This document shows positions 33,419-35,157 of a stretch of DNA of 35,157 bases, piece by piece (position 1 is the first letter of the stretch; every line of letters starts with the position of its first letter). The stretch is from a bacterium (lineage in GTDB: Bacteria; Bacillota; Clostridia; Lachnospirales; Lachnospiraceae), in the NCBI GenBank assembly GCA_023667365.1, contig JAMPAG010000002.1, forward strand, positions 124,653 through 159,809, read 5' to 3'. The notes beneath the pieces are model-generated. The model made no database searches. It worked only from the letters and a program-made list of their open reading frames with translations, and was not told the origin of the DNA. The position numbers and the translations under genes were made by a program.

Positions 33419-33433
33419 AAAATTGTTAAATGA

Positions 33434-33542
33434 CGGCTTGGGGCTGTTGCAATGAGCGCAATGTCTACAATATATAGGGTTTTATAGAACTTAATCCGCT
33501 ATATATTGTATGGCGCAAACTTAATGCGACAACTCCAAGCCG
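33434..33542. repeat. 109-bp imperfect palindrome (MITE-like or giant terminator)
   Basis: Outer arms CGGCTTGG (33434-33441) and CCAAGCCG (33535-33542) match perfectly; the next part is imperfect (GGGCTGTTGCA against TGCGACAACTC), then the inner arms ACAATATATAG (33467-33477) and CTATATATTGT (33499-33509) match perfectly, around a 21-base centre. A T-run (33544-33549) follows on the plus strand, so the RNA form could end the AraC transcript. The size, long arms and AT-rich core also fit a non-autonomous miniature inverted-repeat element. No clear target-site duplication is seen. Confidence 0.7.
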
Positions 33543-33554
33543 CTTTTTTCATGC

Positions 33555-33587
33555 CAATAGAATTCTCGCAAAGCGTGAATTCTATTG
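33555..33587. repeat. 33-bp near-perfect palindrome
   Basis: CAATAGAATTC (33555-33565) and GAATTCTATTG (33577-33587) are perfect inverted arms, with inner CGC/GCG pairing and an AAA loop. It lies between the AraC and DUF4349 3' ends. Neither strand has a proper T-run right after it, so terminator function is uncertain. Confidence 0.75.
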
Positions 33588-33607
33588 TTTACGGTTAAAG
33601 ATCAGAA

Positions 33608-34954
33608 TTATATCGTCTCGGAAGGAGGAGCGTCGTTCTCACTGTCCGATGCGGTCTGTTGCGTTGATTCTGCCTGTACCGTCTGCGTTTCCTGCACCGT
33701 CTGTGTTGTAGAAACGGTCTGTGCGGTCCGCGGATGTTGTGCTGCCTGCGTTGCCTGCGCCGTGGAATCTGCCTGCGTTTCCTGCGCTGTCTGTGTTGTA
33801 GAAACGGTCTGCGGCGTCTGCGGATTCTGTGCTGCCTGTACCGGGGAAACACTTGGCGCTGCCTGCGCTGCCTGCGCTGCCTGCGTTGCCTGCGGCGACT
33901 GCGGCATCTGCGGCGCAGTCCGCGTGGTTTGCGCCTGACGAAGCGCACGCCTTTTTGCCCGGCGTTTCTTTGTAAGGAGCAGGGTCACAAGAACCAAAAG
34001 CGCAATCAGAACCAGATACGGAATAAGGCGGATCACAAAGAACAGCAGATCTTCTAAAAATCCGACAAAGTTTCTTCCGGTATTGCGGACCGTATTGAGG
34101 AGCCGGTCAAAAAAGGTGTCGGTTTTTACCGGTTCGGAGACGTACTCTTTGACCTCATTGATCGTGATGTAAACATAGGAATAGGTCACGTCCGTGTTGA
34201 TTTTGTTCATGCGGCTCTTGATCGTGGCGATCTGAACCTGAAGATCCGTCAGTTCCCGCTCAATGGCGACGGCGTATTCATCTTCGGTAATGTCTGCAAG
34301 CAGGGCGATATAACGTTCTTCTTTTGCCTCATAAATCTCAAGAGCGGTCGAAAGGTCGTGATATTCACTGCTCAAATTTTGCACGGAGGCGTTTTTACTC
34401 CGCAGATCGCCCAAATTTCCTGCAGAATTGCAAAAAGCGTCATAATTTCTGCTTGGTATTCTCACGGTTGCACTGTAGGACTGCCATTTCTCCGAAGCTT
34501 CGGAATACCATCTGCTATAGGAACCGCCGTCATCGTAGTTTTCTGTCTCGATAAAGCCGCCGTATTGATCGAGCAATGTCCGAAACCCGTTTACGGTGGC
34601 GGTAAAGTCAAGCGTGTCGATGCTCATGCTGCAGGAGTATACCAGCATTTCGCGTTCAATCTCGCCGGCGGAAGAACCGGTGGAAGTTCCGCCGCTTTCG
34701 CTGACCTTTGTGGAACCGGCGCCGCCTGCGGGCGCTTCCTCCGCCTCGGCAGGTTCCGGGGACCATGCTTCATCGGCGGAAATGGCTTCGGCGTAATCAT
34801 AGTCCGTAAACCCACCCGATTCCATGTTCGCCGTGCTTGCGTTTGTGGAGTAGCTGCCGTTTGCGGAATTCGTGTCTGCGCCCTTGTCACCTGCCCCGCA
34901 GCCTGACAGGATCAACGTGGCGATCAGCGCTGTGATCCAGATTCTTTTTTTCAT
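33608..34954 (-). CDS. DUF4349 lipoprotein with membrane helix and Gln/Thr-rich tail
   Basis: The start is a lipoprotein signal (KKRIWITALIATLILSGC, lipid-bearing Cys 19 in the LSGC lipobox). An acidic Ser/Gly/Ala linker (20-95) leads to the DUF4349 domain (about 97-300), containing a long coiled coil (about 195-250, ERELTDLQVQIATIKSRM) and VYITINEV. A membrane helix follows (about 305-330, LIPYLVLIALLVLVTLLL), then a basic patch and about 110 Ala/Gln/Thr residues, which should be cytosolic. DUF4349 has no settled function; envelope roles are suspected. GGGAGGG sits 7 bases before the start. The tail carries a 90-bp repeat. Confidence 0.85.
   Translation of the reverse strand: MKKRIWITALIATLILSGCGAGDKGADTNSANGSYSTNASTANMESGGFTDYDYAEAISADEAWSPEPAEAEEAPAGGAGSTKVSESGGTSTGSSAGEIEREMLVYSCSMSIDTLDFTATVNGFRTLLDQYGGFIETENYDDGGSYSRWYSEASEKWQSYSATVRIPSRNYDAFCNSAGNLGDLRSKNASVQNLSSEYHDLSTALEIYEAKEERYIALLADITEDEYAVAIERELTDLQVQIATIKSRMNKINTDVTYSYVYITINEVKEYVSEPVKTDTFFDRLLNTVRNTGRNFVGFLEDLLFFVIRLIPYLVLIALLVLVTLLLTKKRRAKRRALRQAQTTRTAPQMPQSPQATQAAQAAQAAPSVSPVQAAQNPQTPQTVSTTQTAQETQADSTAQATQAAQHPRTAQTVSTTQTVQETQTVQAESTQQTASDSENDAPPSETI
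33665..33842 (-). repeat. 90-bp in-frame repeat in the DUF4349 tail
   Basis: GTCTGTGTTGTAGAAACG recurs at 33699 and 33789, giving about two copies of a 30-residue Gln/Thr/Ala unit with the core TVSTTQT. The period is a multiple of three. Confidence 0.75.
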
Positions 34955-35010
34955 AATGAAACCCTCCCATTGTGTATGTCTTTAATCAAGATACGGACAG
35001 AAGGTAAGTG

Positions 35011-35084
35011 ATTTATGGGGGATTTGGAAATTTTTTTGGATTTTTTGCGATTCTTTTGAATTGCGAAAATTTCCGCCCATAAAT
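35011..35084. repeat. Nested palindrome in the DUF4349 leader
   Basis: Three sets of arms nest around one centre: ATTTATGGG (35011-35019) with CCCATAAAT (35076-35084); GGAAATTTT (35026-35034) with AAAATTTCC (35066-35074); and GCGATTC (35047-35053) with GAATTGC (35058-35064). The outer right arm abuts the -10 of the minus-strand promoter, so it may be an operator or a folded 5' leader. Confidence 0.6.
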
Positions 35085-35113
35085 AGCATAATTCATATTC
35101 GCTAAAAAGGCAA
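35085..35113 (-). promoter_or_regulatory. Promoter of the DUF4349 gene
   Basis: On the minus strand TTGCCT (plus coordinates 35108-35113) is followed after 17 bases by TATGCT (35085-35090). The leader to the start at 34954 would be about 125 bases. Nothing further can be read in the last 44 bases of the window. Confidence 0.6.
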
Positions 35114-35157
35114 GTTGCGGCGCAGGGCGGCGTCAAAGCCCGTGTGCGCGGAACAGC

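Overview
The window looks like chromosomal DNA of a motile, probably spore-forming Clostridia of the Lachnospiraceae type. This is judged from gene content and protein style: a Gram-positive-type Tad/Flp pilus locus without outer-membrane parts, a DUF6240-like gene in front of flagellin, a BofA-like sporulation protein, DUF5702, DUF6382 and DUF4349 proteins, and strong AGGAGG-type ribosome binding sites. I cannot name the species. Most genes look GC-rich. Two stretches look visibly more AT-rich and may be later arrivals: about 9.33-10.66 kb (a Clp-fold serine proteinase and small ORFs) and about 32.3-33.6 kb (an AraC-type regulator and two palindromes).

Layout. (1) 3-4265: the 3' part of a coiled-coil protein with a degenerate AAA-like domain, then glycogen branching enzyme glgB and a terminator. 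(2) 4421-9316: a flagellar operon of a DUF6240-like protein with a FliK-like C-terminus, flagellin hag and chaperone fliS. (3) 9437-10664: the AT-rich proteinase unit. (4) 10730-11425: divergent DUF2508/YaaL-like and BofA-like genes. (5) 11462-21974: a long Tad pilus operon from one strong promoter and a structured leader: tadZ-like, tadA, tadB, an expanded tadC, a repeat-bearing Flp1-like pilin, DUF5702, a TadE-like protein with two zinc-type modules, prepilin peptidase, a second TadE-like protein and a DUF6382 protein. (6) 21938-24232 (minus): an LtaS/sulfatase-fold membrane enzyme. (7) 24477-27142: rhomboid protease, flavodoxin/SCP2 fusion and HIT protein. (8) 27163-28500 (minus): TSCPD-domain gene and a MurG. 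(9) 28707-33418: a membrane protein of unknown function, pgi, a D-2-hydroxyacid dehydrogenase and an AraC/GyrI-like regulator. (10) 33434-35113: palindromic DNA and a DUF4349 lipoprotein (minus) with a structured 5' leader.

How the genes work together. The largest system is the Tad pilus. TadA is the motor, TadB and TadC the membrane platform, TadZ the polar/localisation factor, the Flp1-like protein the likely pilin, the TadE-like and DUF5702 proteins likely minor or tip pseudopilins, and the prepilin peptidase the maturation enzyme. Several members depart from the standard Tad plan: an Ig-like insertion in TadC, a repeat-rich pilin leader, tandem Cys/His modules in a minor pilin, and a DUF6382 protein with no FHA domain. 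This is the best candidate in the window for a less-described system. Intergenic tandem repeats of 14 and 41 bp, and in-frame repeats of 30, 45 and 90 bp, suggest slippage-prone DNA in surface-structure genes. No rRNA, tRNA, CRISPR array, insertion-sequence transposase or replication origin was seen. No gene-free stretch exceeds about 300 bases. All family names come from reading the sequence and memory; nothing was searched.
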